Shown: positions 1 to 6,964, numbered from the stretch's first letter. The stretch: 10,153 bases of DNA from Candidatus Sifarchaeum marinoarchaea (GCA_016294985.1 JAECRW010000049.1:1-10153); one strand, 5' to 3'. Numbers and translations: made by a program. The notes: generated by a model not told the origin, from the letters alone.

Positions 1-832
1 CTATTTCTATGTAGATTACACTGCCGCAAATCCTAGGCGTACTGTGATTGCTCGCTATCAAGTCGATGCCAATAATCCAGATAAAGCGAACAAAAATACT
101 GAGCACGTTATCTTGGAAGTTAAGCAACCTTATAGTAATCATAATGGCGGACAAATAAGCTTTGGACCAAATGGCTACTTATACATTGCCCTAGGGGACG
201 GTGGGGGAGGAGGTGACCCTGACGGTAACGGACAAAGCCGCCAAACCTTACTTGGATCAATCCTTCGAATCGATGTAGATAACCCTAGTAATGGACGAAA
301 ATATGGAATTCCTAGCGATAATCCGTTCATAGGAAACACCGAAGGATATCGAGAAGAAATCTACGCTTATGGCTTAAGAAACCCTTGGCGATTTAGTTTT
401 GATCCAGAAACCGACTGGCTGTGGGCAGCAGATGTCGGACAGAATAAATGGGAAGAAATTGACATCATTGAAAGCGGTAAGAACTACGGTTGGAATGTTA
501 TGGAAGGTATGCATTGCTTTAAGCCTTCCACAGGATGCAATACTACTGGACTTGAATCACCGATCTGGGAATATGGTCACGATGTTGGTCACTCCATAAC
601 TGGTGGGTTTGTCTATCGAGGAACCAAAATCCCCCAATTGATTGGATCTTATGTCTATGGAGATTATGAATTTGGACAGATCTGGGCGCTCCAGTATGAT
701 GGCACAAGTAATCCTGTCAATACTCTATTGTTTGAAACAGATTATGAGATTTCATCTTTTGGAGTTGACGAAAACAACGAGTTATATATTTGCGATTATA
801 ATGGAATGGTATATACTTTCGTTATTACTTAA
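1..832 (+). CDS. PQQ-dependent sugar (glucose/sorbosone) dehydrogenase, HHIP/YliI-like; 5' truncated by window edge
   Basis: The reading frame is open from base 2 to the TAA at 830-832, giving about 276 residues of the C-terminal part of a six-bladed beta-propeller dehydrogenase. The GTG at 44 is internal, because in-frame upstream codons (FYVDYTAANPRRT) already match the family. Residue numbers below count from that GTG. H33 in SNHNGGQISFGPNGYLY corresponds to the catalytic histidine of soluble glucose dehydrogenase. GDGGGGGDP (51-59) lies in the usual loop, and GLRNPWRFSFDP (110-121) carries the conserved Arg that contacts PQQ. DVGQNKWEEID (130-140), NYGWNVMEG (147-155), a probable disulfide pair C158/C165, SITGGFVYRG (184-193) and GSYVYGDY (201-208) follow. 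Family members oxidise aldose sugars or related alcohols outside the cell with Ca2+ and PQQ. The cysteine pair fits export, but the signal peptide lies outside the window. No PQQ biosynthesis genes are visible. Family confidence is high; the substrate is unknown. Confidence 0.9.
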   Translation, partial: YFYVDYTAANPRRTVIARYQVDANNPDKANKNTEHVILEVKQPYSNHNGGQISFGPNGYLYIALGDGGGGGDPDGNGQSRQTLLGSILRIDVDNPSNGRKYGIPSDNPFIGNTEGYREEIYAYGLRNPWRFSFDPETDWLWAADVGQNKWEEIDIIESGKNYGWNVMEGMHCFKPSTGCNTTGLESPIWEYGHDVGHSITGGFVYRGTKIPQLIGSYVYGDYEFGQIWALQYDGTSNPVNTLLFETDYEISSFGVDENNELYICDYNGMVYTFVIT

Positions 833-844
833 GTTATTACTTAA
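821..844 (+). repeat. 12-bp perfect tandem duplication spanning the stop codon
   Basis: GTTATTACTTAA occurs twice head to tail, at 821-832 and 833-844. In the dehydrogenase frame each copy reads Val-Ile-Thr-stop, so the gene has a second in-frame stop one unit later. This looks like a recent replication-slippage duplication; any function as a back-up stop is inference. Confidence 0.85.
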
Positions 845-880
845 TTTGAAAGAATAAAAGAAATTGTGTTAGGTGATTGA

Positions 881-2026
881 ATGGAAATTAAAGGGTTGTT
901 AGACGATTTTCCAACTACAAAGACCGTTGATTATTTGAATGCTGCGAGTATTGGACTCGTTCCTAATCCCGTTATTAAAAGATCGACAGAAATTGAAACC
1001 GAGTTAGCAAAGGGTGGGACTTTAGCTTTAGATGAGGAAAAGGAAACCTTGATTTATGATGGCCTTAGGGAAGAGGGGGCTAAACTTTTTAGTTGTGATG
1101 CAGAGGATATTGCTATTTTTAACAGCACTACAGAAGCTTTGAATTGTTTTGCATGGAGTTTAGATTTGAAGGATGGCAAAGTCATATCTACAGGTGTTGA
1201 ATTTCCAAGCGTTACTTATCCTTGGCTAAGAATCGCACGAAAAGAAAATGTCAAAGTGAAGCTTATCACTGCTGAAAACTGGCGTATTCCAATAGACGTT
1301 GTATTGAATGAAATCGATGAAAACACAAGAGTTGTTGTTTTAAGTCATGCAGAATATCTTACTGGTCAGAAATTCGATAATGATGATATTAAGAAGATTG
1401 CAAAAAGAATCCATGAAATTGGTGGCTTACTAGTCGTTGATGGCATACAAGCAGCAGGGTATTTGCCAATAAATGTAAGAGAGTTGGATGTCGACATTTA
1501 TATCGCAGGTAGTTACAAATGGTTGCTTTCTCCCTTTGGAACAGCAATAGCATACGTAGCTAAGAAACTTTGTGATAAATTAGAACCTGCACTTGTAGGC
1601 TGGCGATCCACAGAAGATATGTGGAATTTCAACGCTCAAGAATTGAGTTATGCGTCCACATCAAGGAAGTTTGAATACAGTTCTAGCGCCTACTCTGTAA
1701 AACTAGGTCTCGCAGAATCAATCAAATATCTTAGAAACATTGGTATAAAAAACATCCATGATCATAACAAGAAGTTAGTAGATATATTAGCTGAGGAGTT
1801 AATTTCAATAGAAAACGTTGATATCGTAACACCTGAAGATAGGTGTTCAATATTAACGTTCGGACTTAAAGACAAAGATAGTAAAATAGTTGCCAAAGAA
1901 TTACGTAATTTGAAGAGACCCATTGAATTCAGTTTAAGATTAGGACTGCTAAGAATTGCTCCTCATATCTATAATACTGAAGCAGATATTCTTCACTTCG
2001 TAGAGAACTTAAGAGAAATTCTTTGA
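881..2026 (+). CDS. Class V aminotransferase-fold PLP enzyme (desulfurase/epimerase-like, no catalytic Cys)
   Basis: This 381-residue protein has the length and layout of fold-type I, class V PLP enzymes (SufS, CefD epimerase, kynureninase group). Visible elements are the N-terminal YLNAASIGLVP (18-28), the cofactor-phosphate loop NSTTEA (81-86), VVLSHAEYLTG (152-162), VVDGIQAAG (185-193) with D187 for the pyridine nitrogen, the Schiff-base lysine K213 in GSYKWLLSPFG, and the carboxylate-binding R358 in LLRIAPHIYNT. The loop before R358 (346-357), where SufS carries its catalytic cysteine, has none, so cysteine desulfurase activity is unlikely. A racemase/epimerase, lyase or transaminase role is more probable. 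The ATG at 881 follows AGGTGA at 871-876, a good ribosome-binding site. The gene starts 48 bp after the dehydrogenase and leads a run of five same-strand metabolic genes. The substrate is not recognisable; an amino acid or amino-substituted acid is inferred from context. Confidence 0.88.
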   Translation: MEIKGLLDDFPTTKTVDYLNAASIGLVPNPVIKRSTEIETELAKGGTLALDEEKETLIYDGLREEGAKLFSCDAEDIAIFNSTTEALNCFAWSLDLKDGKVISTGVEFPSVTYPWLRIARKENVKVKLITAENWRIPIDVVLNEIDENTRVVVLSHAEYLTGQKFDNDDIKKIAKRIHEIGGLLVVDGIQAAGYLPINVRELDVDIYIAGSYKWLLSPFGTAIAYVAKKLCDKLEPALVGWRSTEDMWNFNAQELSYASTSRKFEYSSSAYSVKLGLAESIKYLRNIGIKNIHDHNKKLVDILAEELISIENVDIVTPEDRCSILTFGLKDKDSKIVAKELRNLKRPIEFSLRLGLLRIAPHIYNTEADILHFVENLREIL

Positions 2027-2088
2027 ATGGTTCAAAAAGTTTACTACGATATTCTTTGTAATGATCATAAAACTATTACAAAAGGGAA

Positions 2089-2478
2089 GTGTTTGTTTTG
2101 AATTATTGGGAAAAATTAAAAGACCTTGAAGCTAAAGAGATCGCCAAAGGAATTAAGAGAAAGCTATTCTATTGTGAGAATGATCCGAGAATGATGATTG
2201 TATGTTTGGAGATAGAGTCTCCACCGGTGACGTTCCCAATGCATAAACACGAGCATGAGCAGTTAGGATTTGTCCTACAAGGAAAAGCAAAATTTACGAT
2301 AGGCGAGGAAACAAAAATAGTAGAAAAAAATACGTTCTACAAAATTCCCTCAAATGTTGAACATGGGGCGGAGATCTTAGGGCCAGAAAAAGGGGTTTTC
2401 ATTGACATCTTCACACCAATACGTAAGGACTTTCTTGAAGGGGAAAAACCGTTTTATTTTGAGGAAAAAAATGATTAA
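2089..2478 (+). CDS. Small single-domain cupin protein
   Basis: This 129-residue protein is one double-stranded beta-helix. Cupin motif 1 reads PMHKHEHEQLGFVLQG: metal-ligand candidates H52 and H54, with Q58 where the classical motif has Glu, a common variant in this HEQ-type family. Motif 2 is YKIPSNVEHGAEIL, with H92 as third histidine. The end, DIFTPIRKDFL (106-116), resembles the DxFsPxRxdfl tail of many sugar-acid-associated cupins, including KdgF-like proteins. The start is ambiguous. GTG at 2089 has purine-rich AAAGGGA almost abutting it. TTG at 2098 (first residues then MNYWEKL) has GGGAAGTG at a better distance and may be the true start. It sits 62 bp after the PLP enzyme and 30 bp before the enolase-superfamily gene, so it probably serves that pathway as a metal-dependent isomerase, cyclase or dioxygenase-like enzyme, or as a sensor. 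Reaction unknown. Confidence 0.85.
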   Translation: MFVLNYWEKLKDLEAKEIAKGIKRKLFYCENDPRMMIVCLEIESPPVTFPMHKHEHEQLGFVLQGKAKFTIGEETKIVEKNTFYKIPSNVEHGAEILGPEKGVFIDIFTPIRKDFLEGEKPFYFEEKND

Positions 2479-2497
2479 TAAACTCACGAGCTAGTTC

Positions 2498-2502
2498 GGA
2501 GG
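2498..2502 (+). promoter_or_regulatory. Strong Shine-Dalgarno for the enolase-superfamily gene
   Basis: GGAGG lies six bases before the ATG at 2509 and fixes that start. It is the best match to the archaeal anti-SD in the cluster and lies within the 30-bp gap after the cupin stop, supporting co-transcription with independent translation initiation. Confidence 0.7.
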
Positions 2503-2508
2503 CATTAA

Positions 2509-3618
2509 ATGAAAATTACGGATGTTAAAGTGATTAAGTTAGGTGTTCAACTGCCGAAGCCTCTAGGCCTTTCTAAAGGCAGAGAATTCAACTTTAGAGG
2601 AGCCGCTTTAGTGATCATCGATACAGATGAAGGAATACAGGGTATCGGAGAAGGCTATGGACCAGAATCATATATTGTCAAGACGATAGTTGAGCAAAAA
2701 TTAAAGCCGTGGTTGATCGGTCAAGATCCGCTAGACATAGAAAGACTTTGGTGCAGGATGCTGACGACCACTGTTTACTGGGATCAAAAAGGCCAAGGGG
2801 TGTCAGCAGTTAGCGGAGTTGACATGGCGCTTTGGGACATCGCCGGAAAACATTATGGTGCGCCAATCTACAAACTTCTTGGCGGCGATGCCAGAGGAAA
2901 TGGAAAGGTGCAGGCTTACGCCAGTGATCTGTTCTGGGATACCCCTGAAATTATGGCTGAATCAGCTCGTAAGTTTGCACTACAAGGATTTCCTGCGGTT
3001 AAGACCCATCTAGGACGCGGGCTAACAGAGGATGAAAAAAGAGTCAAGGCGATAAAAGATGTTATAGGGGATGTTGACTTGATGATAGACATGAATTGTG
3101 GTTATAATCGAGTGGAAGCGCTCAAGGTGGGGAAAATGCTTGAAAAATACGATATTTACTGGTATGAAGAACCTTTATCTCCGTACGATATAGCTGGTTT
3201 AGCATATTTAAAGGATAAACTTGACATTCCTATTGCGACAGGTGAAAACGAATATACAAAATGGGGATTCAAAGAACTCTTTCTTAAGAATGCTGTAGAC
3301 TTCGCCATGCCAGATATAATGAGGTGTGGTGGAATTACTGAGACTAAGAAGATATGCGCTCTGGCAGAAGCATTTGATGTGATCTGCACTCTCCACAACT
3401 ACACTACAGGTGTTGGACTGGCAGCAACGCTACAAGTGATGGCATGCACACCTAACTGCGAATGGTTAGAGTTTGATGTGACCGATTATGTTCTATACGA
3501 ATCTCTTCTGAAAAACCCTCTTGAAATCGATGGAAAAGGTATGGTTAAAATTCCAACAGATCCAGGTTTAGGAGTTGAGTTGAAGAATCATCTTATTGAT
3601 AATTATTTAATTACTTAG
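2509..3618 (+). CDS. Enolase-superfamily enzyme, mandelate racemase subgroup (probable acid-sugar dehydratase or racemase)
   Basis: This 369-residue protein has the N-terminal capping domain (about 1-125) and the (beta/alpha)7-beta barrel of the mandelate racemase/muconate-lactonising family. Metal ligands fit D194 (IDMNCGY), E220 (YEEPLSP) and E246 (ATGENEY). The general base/acid dyad of the MR subgroup is present as D269 (MPDIMRCGG) and H296 (TLHNYT), with a closing Glu around E318/E321. On the second barrel strand the usual KxK reads K165-T-H167, so one Lys is kept and His fills the second position. The family abstracts an alpha-proton from a carboxylate, giving racemisation or dehydration of hydroxy or sugar acids. 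The D-H dyad favours a dehydratase such as those for aldonates or tartrate, but the exact substrate is not identifiable. The gene ends in TAG, follows the cupin by 30 bp, and is separated from the MtmB-like gene by 124 bp. Confidence 0.9.
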   Translation: MKITDVKVIKLGVQLPKPLGLSKGREFNFRGAALVIIDTDEGIQGIGEGYGPESYIVKTIVEQKLKPWLIGQDPLDIERLWCRMLTTTVYWDQKGQGVSAVSGVDMALWDIAGKHYGAPIYKLLGGDARGNGKVQAYASDLFWDTPEIMAESARKFALQGFPAVKTHLGRGLTEDEKRVKAIKDVIGDVDLMIDMNCGYNRVEALKVGKMLEKYDIYWYEEPLSPYDIAGLAYLKDKLDIPIATGENEYTKWGFKELFLKNAVDFAMPDIMRCGGITETKKICALAEAFDVICTLHNYTTGVGLAATLQVMACTPNCEWLEFDVTDYVLYESLLKNPLEIDGKGMVKIPTDPGLGVELKNHLIDNYLIT

Positions 3619-3662
3619 ACTAATTTACTTTCATTTACTTCTCATTTTGTTAAGTTTAGGGT

Positions 3663-3672
3663 AATTATAAAA
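3663..3672 (+). promoter_or_regulatory. Candidate archaeal TATA box upstream of the MtmB-like gene
   Basis: AATTATAAAAGG-like sequence (core TTATAAAA) lies about 75 bp before the ATG at 3743. With usual TATA-to-start spacing of about 25 bp, transcription would begin near 3690-3695, leaving a roughly 50-nt leader that carries AAGGTGA at 3731-3737. The 124-bp gap after the preceding TAG and this element suggest the MtmB-like gene has its own promoter. Motif-only evidence. Confidence 0.4.
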
Positions 3673-3742
3673 GGATTAAGCTGAAGAAGTGGATGCAAAC
3701 GTGATTGTAATTTCAGCATTAATTGAAGAAAAGGTGAAATAA

Positions 3743-5128
3743 ATGGGCACTCCTCCATGGCGTATCAATGAAGTATTGGAAAGAGCACAGAATGGCCCTA
3801 TCTGTTTGGAAAAAGATTTTGATCTCAAACTTCTTGTCCCCGAACTTAGGCGGATTATTAAGGAGTATGACATCTCTTTCGACCCAAAGTCACCAGTTCC
3901 AAGTGATAATAATCTAGCCGATAGTCTTTGGAAGGCTGCTATGGATCTTTATCTTGAAGTGGGGACGCTTTGCACTGATACCCATCGCAGGATTCTTTTT
4001 ACGGAAGATGAGATGAAAGAAGCATTAGGAAATTTCCCTGGAAAGTTTACGCTGGGTTTTGGACGTGACTCTAAAGAAATTTCGAGTAGGCAGATCGAGG
4101 ATCCTCGAAAACCTTTCTGTCTTTTCTCACCTGATATCACTTGTGATGAAGATCTTTTTGTCCCAATGTCGATGGCATATTTGCAGGAACCTTTAGCTGA
4201 TGGCGTTTGCGCTCCCATCCTTGATGAGGTTGAGGGAATGCCTATTCGATCTGGTTTTCCTTCAGAAGTGAAAGGATCTGTTGCTCATGCCATGATGTTT
4301 CGGGAAGCTGCAAGAAGAGTCGGACGACCTGGTATTTTTCTCAAAAGCGTAGGAACTGCTGAATCAGACGCCGCTCAAATTGCAGCCAGCAACTCCGAAT
4401 GGGGAGAAAGATTGACTGATGGTCGCTTCGTGGCTAGTGTGACTGAACTAAAAGTGAATAACTCACTATTGAACAAAATGGTACATTTTCATACTTACGG
4501 TTGCTTCGTCGGTGCTCTTACAGGTCCACTTCTAGGAGGATATTCAGGAGGACCAGAGGGAACTGCCATTGTTGGTGTTGCCTATCATCTACAAGGGTTA
4601 GTTGTGAACCAAGCACATTTTATGAATTATTTTCCAATTCATTTAAAACACACCTGTAATACAATGCGTGAGCTCTTGTGGGTTATATCAACAACCTATC
4701 AGGCGTTGTGCCGTAATAGTAATTTAGTCTCTATGTCAAACGGATTTACAGCCGCTGGACCGTGTACCCCAATGGTCTTGAGAGAGGCGGCTACACATGG
4801 TCTTGTTTCAGTTGTTTCAGGTGCTAATCTTTGGGAAATTGCCGTTGCCAAAAATTTACACAAAAACTACGCTACACCCTTGGAAGCGAGGATGGCAGCT
4901 GAAGTGGGATGCGGTGCTGCTACAAAGAAGATCTCTCGAGAAGACGCAAATGATTTGAGTCTCACTCTTCTCAAAACCTATGAACAGAACATCGAGAATG
5001 CCCCTCTGGGAAAAACCTTTAGGGAATGTTATGATGTACGAAGATGTAAACCTTCAGTTGAATATTTGGATCTTTATAAAAAAACACGCAAAGAGCTTGA
5101 GGACCTCGGCGTTCCGTTTGTTTACTAA
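3743..5128 (+). CDS. MtmB-type (monomethylamine:corrinoid) methyltransferase homologue lacking pyrrolysine
   Basis: At 461 residues this is close to archaeal MtmB (about 458) and appears collinear with it from end to end. Shared landmarks include CTDTHRRILFTEDEM (77-91; MtmB has CTDTHR..TEDE), LGFGRD (104-109), GRPG (194-197), TELKV (234-238), GGYSGGPEGTAIV (265-277), the NTMRELL region (306-312), AGPCTPM (338-344), ATPLEARMAAEVG (377-389) and the C-terminal LGKTFRECYDV (422-432) with KKLEDLG-like KELEDLG. In MtmB the GRPG motif is followed by three residues and then pyrrolysine 202, encoded by in-frame UAG. Here the aligned residue is K201, codon AAA at 4343-4345, and no in-frame amber exists. 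MtmB moves a methyl group from monomethylamine to a corrinoid protein. Without pyrrolysine the substrate is probably different, as for non-Pyl MttB relatives such as MtgB. The start is supported by AAGGTGA six bases upstream. No corrinoid-protein gene is in the window. Confidence 0.9.
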   Translation: MGTPPWRINEVLERAQNGPICLEKDFDLKLLVPELRRIIKEYDISFDPKSPVPSDNNLADSLWKAAMDLYLEVGTLCTDTHRRILFTEDEMKEALGNFPGKFTLGFGRDSKEISSRQIEDPRKPFCLFSPDITCDEDLFVPMSMAYLQEPLADGVCAPILDEVEGMPIRSGFPSEVKGSVAHAMMFREAARRVGRPGIFLKSVGTAESDAAQIAASNSEWGERLTDGRFVASVTELKVNNSLLNKMVHFHTYGCFVGALTGPLLGGYSGGPEGTAIVGVAYHLQGLVVNQAHFMNYFPIHLKHTCNTMRELLWVISTTYQALCRNSNLVSMSNGFTAAGPCTPMVLREAATHGLVSVVSGANLWEIAVAKNLHKNYATPLEARMAAEVGCGAATKKISREDANDLSLTLLKTYEQNIENAPLGKTFRECYDVRRCKPSVEYLDLYKKTRKELEDLGVPFVY

Positions 5129-5170
5129 TCGCTTTGAATTTGAAAAAATATTCATAGTTAAATGTTGTGC

Positions 5171-5180
5171 TTATTTAATA
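5171..5180 (+). promoter_or_regulatory. Candidate TATA box for the TPP-enzyme gene
   Basis: TTATTTAATA sits 48-57 bp before the ATG at 5228 in a 99-bp intergenic gap. Expected initiation is near 5200, giving a short leader that contains GGATGAGGT at 5213-5221, a good ribosome-binding site. Motif-only support; read-through from the upstream gene is equally possible. Confidence 0.33.
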
Positions 5181-5227
5181 TTCCAGTTTTAATGAAAACG
5201 ATTCATGTTATTGGATGAGGTAAAAAA

Positions 5228-6865
5228 ATGAAACGTGGTTCAAAAATTTTTGAGGAGAGTTTAGTTAAGCATGATATAGATCATATTTTTGGTATTCCAG
5301 GCGGAGACGTTATGGAAATCATTGATGATTTAGATGATGTAGAGTTTGTTTCAACTCGCCATGAAGAATGTGCAGGTTTTATGGCAGCGGGATACGGGCT
5401 TGCAAAACAAAGACCAGGCGTTGCATTCGTTAGGGGAGGTCCGGGTGCAGCGAACCTTGTAATTAGCGTAGCAAATGCCTTTCAATGCTATCACCCATTA
5501 GTAGCAATTACGGGGCAGATACCAATGTCTTATTTCGGTAAACCGTTTCCGCAGTTTTTAGATCATCCACAAATCTTTAAAACCATCACAAAAAAAAGTG
5601 TTCGAATTACTGATGGCAATCAAATTCAACCCTATCTAGACGATGCATTCACTTTGGCAGCAAGCAGTCCACCAGGTCCTGTGCATCTTGACTTTCCTAT
5701 GGATCTCCAAAAAAAAGAAATTGAAACTATTCATCCAATTGAGGAGAAACGAAAAGATGAACCTGAAATCGTTGATATTTCGGAATTATTGGGGCTGATC
5801 AATAAATCGGAATTTCCAATTCTTATCGCTGGATGGGAAGCGTTATTTCAAGGTTGTTCTCAAGAAATTTCTAAGCTATCTGAACTTCTGCAAATGCCTG
5901 TATTTTGTACACGAAATGCATCGGGCATTCTTCATCCTGATGATTTGCGTTTTGGTGGAATAGTTGCCAAAATATGGAAAACCACGTTAACACCTCCAGC
6001 CGTTAGTTGGGTATTGGAACAATCCGATTTAGTGCTAATGATAGGTTCGAACGATTTTGAACTGGGACCGCGTTTTCATCTTCCTTCAGGAGAAGTTTTT
6101 TTTATCAGCACTCACCCTCTAAAAATTAAGACCCATTATGATTCTTTTTACGAAATTATTTGCAGTAACATCAGATTAACACTTCAAAGAATAATAAAGT
6201 CGATTTCCTCAAGACAAAAAACCGAAAAACACAGCAAATTTGTGGAACTGAAAAATAACTGGAATAAAACTCTCAATCATCTCAGAACACAGAACATTGG
6301 ATTAGATCTAATCGAGACAATAAATGAAGTTTTAGATAGAGATTCGGTAGTGTCTTTGGATGTTGGTATACATGCATTTCTTGCATGTAGACATTTGAAA
6401 ATAAAAAGCTCAAAACCTGGAGCATGGCTATTTCCAGGTGGCTTCTATCCGATGGGATTTTCATTTCCAGCTGCAGTTGGTGTAAAATTTGCTGATAAAG
6501 CAAATGAAAAGACAGTGTTTTCACTCACCGGAGACGGAGCGTTTTCCATGGTGATGTGTGATCTGGAAACATTAGTTCGTTATGAGTTACCAATGATCAC
6601 CGTAGTTTTCAATGACTCTGCATATGGATTAATTAAGTTCCAGCAGCTGGAATATAACAAGAAAGTCCGTGCAGTTAATCTAACGAAGACTGATTATGCC
6701 AAAATAGCAGAAGGTTTCGGAGCAGACGGTATTAAAGTTGATTCAACTGATGTAGGTAGCTTTAAAACAGCTCTAAATGAGGCTATATCCTCCCAGCGTC
6801 CCACCGTAATCGACGTGGAGATTAATATTATTGAAGTTTTCGAAGATCTTCTAGAAAAATCCTAA
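5228..6865 (+). CDS. Thiamine-diphosphate enzyme, acetolactate-synthase-like (carboligase or 2-keto-acid decarboxylase)
   Basis: This 545-residue protein has the three-domain order of the acetolactate synthase/benzoylformate decarboxylase family. The N-terminal Pyr domain contains IFGIPGGDVMEIID and the catalytic Glu E46 in STRHEECAGFMAAGYG. RGGPGAANLV (69-78) and PLVAITGQIP (90-99) follow. The middle domain (about 185-330) is divergent. The C-terminal PP domain has FPGGFYPMGFSFPAAVG (402-418) and the Mg-ThDP motif GDGAF (435-439) ending in N462-D463, followed by SAYGLIKFQQ. That YGLIK segment resembles catabolic, FAD-independent carboligases and decarboxylases more than anabolic IlvB, and no IlvN-type small subunit lies nearby. 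The reaction would cleave or join a 2-keto acid. The upstream dehydratase-type gene could supply such a keto acid, which is inference. The start is fixed by GGATGAGGT upstream. The exact enzyme (acetolactate synthase, sulfoacetaldehyde acetyltransferase-like, other decarboxylase) cannot be told apart here. Confidence 0.88.
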   Translation: MKRGSKIFEESLVKHDIDHIFGIPGGDVMEIIDDLDDVEFVSTRHEECAGFMAAGYGLAKQRPGVAFVRGGPGAANLVISVANAFQCYHPLVAITGQIPMSYFGKPFPQFLDHPQIFKTITKKSVRITDGNQIQPYLDDAFTLAASSPPGPVHLDFPMDLQKKEIETIHPIEEKRKDEPEIVDISELLGLINKSEFPILIAGWEALFQGCSQEISKLSELLQMPVFCTRNASGILHPDDLRFGGIVAKIWKTTLTPPAVSWVLEQSDLVLMIGSNDFELGPRFHLPSGEVFFISTHPLKIKTHYDSFYEIICSNIRLTLQRIIKSISSRQKTEKHSKFVELKNNWNKTLNHLRTQNIGLDLIETINEVLDRDSVVSLDVGIHAFLACRHLKIKSSKPGAWLFPGGFYPMGFSFPAAVGVKFADKANEKTVFSLTGDGAFSMVMCDLETLVRYELPMITVVFNDSAYGLIKFQQLEYNKKVRAVNLTKTDYAKIAEGFGADGIKVDSTDVGSFKTALNEAISSQRPTVIDVEINIIEVFEDLLEKS

Positions 6866-6889
6866 ACCACAGAATAACAGTTTATTTCA

Positions 6890-6920
6890 ATTTTTCAGGT
6901 TTCCTACCTTCTTTCTATTC
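6890..6920 (+). terminator. Pyrimidine-rich tract, probable terminator of the metabolic cluster
   Basis: After the TAA at 6863-6865 come a T5 run (6891-6895) and a long C/T-rich stretch (about 6898-6920) without a strong hairpin, as expected for archaeal U-tract termination. The remaining gap to the regulator, up to 6986, holds the 8-bp palindrome AAAGCTTT (6953-6960) and a TATA-like element. Confidence 0.4.
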
Positions 6921-6964
6921 CAGAGGTATTTTGAATCGAAATGATGATATGCAAAGCTTTTTCT

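Noticed and set aside
44..832. Complete dehydrogenase starting at GTG 44
   Set aside because: In-frame codons before it encode conserved family sequence (FYVDYTA), and a typical member needs over 100 more N-terminal residues.
3619..3662. Short T-rich near-repeats (TTTACTT) after the enolase-superfamily gene as a repeat element
   Set aside because: They are too short and irregular; the stretch is more likely a T-rich termination region of low complexity.
3743..5128. In-frame amber codon read as pyrrolysine
   Set aside because: The gene is open with sense codons throughout, and the Pyl-equivalent codon is AAA.
5228..6865. Calling the TPP enzyme IlvB (anabolic acetolactate synthase)
   Set aside because: There is no small subunit or branched-chain gene nearby, and the YGLIK region resembles catabolic relatives; only the superfamily is supported.
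6953..6960. AAAGCTTT as a definite DtxR-family operator
   Set aside because: An 8-bp palindrome in AT-rich DNA is expected by chance, and known operators of this family are longer; kept only as a remark.
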